Shown here one piece after another: positions 60,481 through 64,000 of a stretch of 64,000 nucleotides of DNA. The notes below the pieces were generated by a model, which saw only the letters and a list, made by a program, of their open reading frames with translations, did not search any database and was not told where the DNA came from. The translations under genes and the position numbers were made by a program. Source of the DNA: Jaltomata sinuosa (Eukaryota; Streptophyta; Magnoliopsida; Solanales; Solanaceae); assembly GCA_003996215.1 (NCBI GenBank), contig QJPP01007228.1, forward strand, positions 434,001 to 498,000, written 5' to 3'. Position 1 is the stretch's first letter. The number at the start of each line of letters is the position of its first letter.

Positions 60481-61462
60481 TCACAAGGCATTATTAAAAG
60501 TGGAGGAAGATCGTGTGGAAGATGGAGCCTTGGTTGAAGGCGTGATTTGGGGAAAACGATTATAGAGAGAGAACAACTGTTGCCTTTAGATACAAGTTGA
60601 GTGATTTTAGGCCCTTTTTTAGGGATTGTGGTGGATACAGTTTTTTAACCATGTAGTTTCAATTTAATGGGATAAATGTAATTATTTTAAAGTATTGGGA
60701 TATTTAGTAATTATGGTAAGGATGTTTGATTATTTATGTAGTTTTTCCTATAAATATTTCGGTTAAACCGAAAAACCGGTATCCTAAAACCGAAAACCGA
60801 ACCGAATACCAATTTTTTTTAAAAAAATAGAACCGAAACCGAACCGAAAAACCGAAATCGAAAAACCGAATTAGTTCGGTTCGGTTCGGTTTTTCGGTAT
60901 TTATGCCCACCCCTACTTCGTGGTGGTACGCACGAAGCCTACCTTATCTTGTGAAGTAAAGAAATTGTTTCTGATAGACTCTCTACTCAAATAACGCATA
61001 TGAAAACGGTAAGGAAAAAAAATACAGTAATTAAGAAACCATATTTAGAAAAGAACAATAACAAATAAATAAATAATAAAAGGTAAAAAAGGCCTAATTT
61101 TTGGATTTTTTTGAAGAACTTAATAATGTGGAGCATGATAAGCCTTTTGATCTTATTTACCATCAAACTAACCAAACTATAGAAAGATCAATAGGATCAG
61201 CTATTCAAATATAACTGCTTAGATTCATCAAAAGACACTTTCAATAACCAGGAAACTACAAAAGGTCACCCTGAATCAACTTGCATCAGATGAATTTTTT
61301 AAAACAGTGTACTTGAGTAAACCTTGAAAACACTTCTCCATTTAAAGAAAGTTAAAAAAAACTATGCCTTTTGTTTCAACAAAGCAAAGGCATTTAATTC
61401 ACAAAATAACAAACTATTTGCAAAGAGAGAGCAATGCGCTGATTCCATCAATATCGATCAAG

Positions 61463-63916
61463 TTAGTCTGCATATTGGGCGATCTTCTTTTCCAGTGAAC
61501 TCTTGTCAGCACCTACTACCCTGTCAACCTCCTTGCCGTTTTTTATGAAAAAGAAAGCTGGAACACTGCTGACATTCCATCTTGAAGCCACATCTCTTGC
61601 CTCATCAATATCAGCCTTAAAAAATGCAACTTTTGGATATTTTGCGGGCAGGCTTGTATAAAATGGAGAAATAAAACGGCATGGTCCACACCATGTTGCA
61701 GTAAAGTAAAGGATAGCTAGACGTGATGCTTTTGAAGCAGCATTTAACTTCGTCTCTAGTTCGCTCACAGAATGGATACCAACAATTTTTCCTGCATATA
61801 ACAGACAAGTTAAATCATTGCATAAATATGTGCACTTGTCCCTCATTCTAGGACCTCTCAAATGAAAGCCGCACTACTTTGCAGCATAAAACACACTTTT
61901 ATTCATCATACTGTTAATGAAAACCCAAATAACAAATAGCAGATGGGAAATGAGAGTAAAACAAGTTTTCTAGAAGAGGTTAACATAAAAAAGTTCTGGA
62001 AAGCAAAAGATCACATGTCCTGTAGCTTCAATATACAACCAATACTCAAGAGCCTTTCCCAGAACATCATCTAGCTACCAGCAGCAGCCTTCCGTTTAAT
62101 TTTCCTTCCCCCTCATTTTTCACTTCACACAGCATATAACCACCATTGTATCCCAACCCCTAACACCCCCCCCCCTCTTTCCCTCCCCACAATGGTCGAC
62201 AGAGCTTTTTCCACTTTCTACCATGACAATGAAAACTGCTAACCTCTTGGCTGGACAGAGTGCTCTTAACACTGGTTCAATCTTCTTGATATGATTAAAT
62301 ATCAGGCAATTTCTACTATACCTTGAGGTGGTCATTTACTAGTTCACTTAGTAAAATATGATAGTTTTTACAAATTACAGCTGATTATAGATGGCAGCTG
62401 ACAAGCTCAATGAAGGATGACGACTATGGTGGTGATGCTAGGTACTTTTCATCAGTACATATCAGTCTTGATATTCTTATACTTCAGTTTACATTGTTCG
62501 TATACCAGTAGGTAAAACAAAACCTGGATATTCGCAGGAAGAGATTGATGGATATGTTAATTATGAGCAACTGTCTATTGCAAAAGAATAGTGCCATCTT
62601 TCCATAGTCAATATTATAATAACAAATGCTGGGCACTACTATAACATTAGGACTACTGTAAAGAATGAAATATCAGTCACGACAGATAAAAAAAGACTTA
62701 AATGCAACCATCAAATGTCAAATGAGTAGTGAACTCGAAAAACGAAGATCATACCATCATTCAAATCAGAAGCAGAGTCAGGTTCCTGCATCATATTTTT
62801 GAAAAAAGAGTTAACTCATTATAAGAAGAAAAAAATCTATAAACAGAGTAATAAAGGGGCTGAAAAAAGGGAACGGGCCAACTCAGTAATCCAGATTTAT
62901 TCCCTAGTCATCTTTTGCCACTCGACTTAAAGCATGGATTAAAATGTAAAGATCAAAGAATCCCATTGTTAACGGTGTGTAGCAAATTGCGTAAACAAAT
63001 GTCATACTTTTTGTCAACAATATTACTCCCCCACCCCCACCCCCCACCCCTTCACCATGCCCTACCACAAAGAAAAGAGACATGAGGTAACGGGTCAATT
63101 AGGAATATGGATCCGACTGGATGCTAGCTGAAACTAGGTAGGAGGAGATAACACAGGCTGCACAAGATAAACAGAAAACTAAAATGTAAACGAACAAAGT
63201 TGAAGACGACAAACAGAAATTAATAGAGCTCTTTATTTGCCAAGTCTACACCTCTAGAGTGGGGGACTAAGCAGGGAAGTTGCAGCTCGGAAATGAGTAG
63301 TTAATAACCAATCAAAGGATGTCTCTATAACAAGGATGTCAGCTTTAGGTACAAACTAAATTATGAACAGATGCCACTGGCTGAAACTCATGGAAGACCA
63401 CAAACAATGAACATAATTCTTACTTCAGAAAATCACACCATTAGTGACTAAATACATTTAATACACTTATACGCACCTTTGGTTCTGCCTGACGCTGCTG
63501 CCTGTCACGCTCAATTTTCCTCAACTTCTTCTCTTCTCGCAGCCGTTGATACTTTCGGCAGTGCTCTTCAATTTTGTGAGCATTAGGTTCAACCTGCCAT
63601 ATTTCCAGGCCAAAGAACTTCCATTTTAAGTTTGCGGACATTTTTTCCTTCTCTTACTCTTAAGTGAAAACAATGGAATTGAACTACATATAGTAGAAAA
63701 CCGTGTAAACCATTCAGACGGTTCAAGTACATCAGGGAGAAGGCGTAATGGACAAGGAGAAGTTTGAAATTTGACCTTTTTAAGAATCTCGGCAATCTCC
63801 TCATCAAAATCTATCATGGATGCCACACGAAGATCACTAGCTGCCTCTTTCCATAAGCCCAACATTGCTCGAGCCATACCCCTCACTTTGTATCCTTTTG
63901 CTGAGTCAGGGTTGAC
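61463..63916 (-). CDS. TDX: TPR-thioredoxin (tetratricoredoxin, TDX/Hip-like), 3' part
   Basis: Minus-strand exons in the window: 63916-63776, 63593-63477, 62785-62755 and 61791-61463, in phase 0, 0, 0 and 1. The gene continues beyond 64000, so the N-terminal Hip-like domain and first TPRs are not seen. The first visible exon has the end of the TPR region (NPDSAKGYKVRGMARAMLG). Next is a charged helix (EEHCRKYQRLREEKKLRKIE) as in Hip and TDX, then a 10-residue linker exon, then a complete thioredoxin domain with active site WCGPC (about 40 residues into the last exon), DIDEARDVA, SSVPAFFFIKNGKEVD and GADKSSLEKKI. TDX is a cytosolic disulfide reductase and Hsp70-interacting co-chaperone linked to heat tolerance in Arabidopsis. 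The cis-Pro of VPAF is present. The long Gly/Pro-rich linker of animal Hip is absent. Confidence 0.92.
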
Positions 63917-64000
63917 CTTTAATGAAATGATGCAAGTGTCATCAGGAATTAGGACTCAAAAATACAGCCACAAGCATATATGAACCTAAAATTTCTTTCT

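Larger units (their letters stand above)
59051..60748. mobile_element. Mutator-like element (Pack-MULE) inserted in the hAT
   Basis: A perfect 9-bp duplication TATAAATAT flanks the element (59042-59050 and 60749-60757), as for Mutator elements. The ends are long imperfect inverted repeats of about 100 bp. The left end starts gtgtaaacaacataaaacac and includes ttttaaaatattacatttt. The inverse of the right end starts ggaaaaactacataaataa and includes ctttaaaataattacattta. There is no mudrA-type transposase. The interior holds a GGATACA-rich region and a fragment of a bromodomain gene, so this is a gene-capturing, non-autonomous MULE of 1.7 kb. Confidence 0.85.
56609..60915 (-). mobile_element. 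hAT transposon, 4.3 kb, carrying a nested Pack-MULE
   Basis: The termini are inverted: taggggtgggcattcgg on the left and atgcccacccctа-type sequence (tgcccacccct plus a) on the right. A perfect 8-bp target duplication CTTCGTGG flanks it (56601-56608 and 60916-60923), as expected of hAT elements. Both subterminal regions are packed with cggttcggtt and aaccgaaccg words. Without the nested element (59051-60748) the transposon is about 2.6 kb. It encodes a truncated transposase on minus (58332-57190). It is inserted in a dispersed repeat whose right half continues at 60924-60985 (acgcacgaagcctacc, gtttctgatagac). Confidence 0.92.

Noticed and set aside
1..64000. CRISPR arrays, bacterial operons, riboswitches and Rho-independent terminators
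   Set aside because: The window is plant nuclear DNA. The tandem repeats found have no spacer architecture.

Overview
The window is nuclear DNA of a dicot plant, almost certainly Solanaceae. It has split genes with GT-AG introns and AT-rich spacers. It also carries a 5'-truncated Au SINE, a second tRNA-derived SINE, several Stowaway and Tourist MITEs, and CYP71D-type P450 genes of the kind that are numerous in this family. The species cannot be fixed from the sequence alone.

Layout. 1-10.3 kb holds only repeats: a Tourist-like MITE containing a Stowaway MITE, a three-copy tandem array with a unit of about 0.8 kb plus a decayed fourth copy, and a duplicated 330-bp segment. 10.85-11.55 kb is a small two-exon gene like Arabidopsis At3g17950. 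13.7-14.7 kb is a decayed RTE-type LINE. 16.5-24.6 kb is an 11-exon leucine-rich-repeat gene related to STK11IP/LIP1. 25.6-28.7 kb (minus) is SURF1, a cytochrome c oxidase assembly factor. 30.1-46.2 kb is a CYP71D cluster: two genes on minus, then a pseudogene and an intact gene on plus, with hAT transposase relics between the two halves. 47.2-49.0 kb (minus) is a GPI-anchored lipid-transfer protein. 50.6-54.7 kb (minus) is the Rab geranylgeranyltransferase beta subunit. 56.6-60.9 kb is a nested transposon complex. 61.5-64 kb (minus, running off the right edge) is the 3' part of a TDX/Hip-like TPR-thioredoxin gene.

I joined the exons of the real genes by hand, using conserved protein sequence and splice phase. 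All complete models close in frame: 202, 1108, 334, 504, 504, 500, 189 and 313 aa. From memory of Arabidopsis chromosome 3, the homologues of four of these genes (At3g17950, At3g17920, At3g17910, At3g17880) lie in the same order. The window therefore looks like an old conserved block into which the P450 cluster, the lipid-transfer gene and the RGTB gene are interposed.

The most notable structure is the 56.6-60.9 kb complex. A hAT element with an 8-bp target duplication and a truncated transposase contains a Mutator-like element with a 9-bp target duplication. That inner element carries a piece of a GTE-type bromodomain gene, so it is a Pack-MULE nested in a hAT. Other points are an Arg-to-Cys change in the conserved WxxxR motif of one P450, promoter insertions in two P450 copies, and an unrecognised open reading frame in an RGTB intron.
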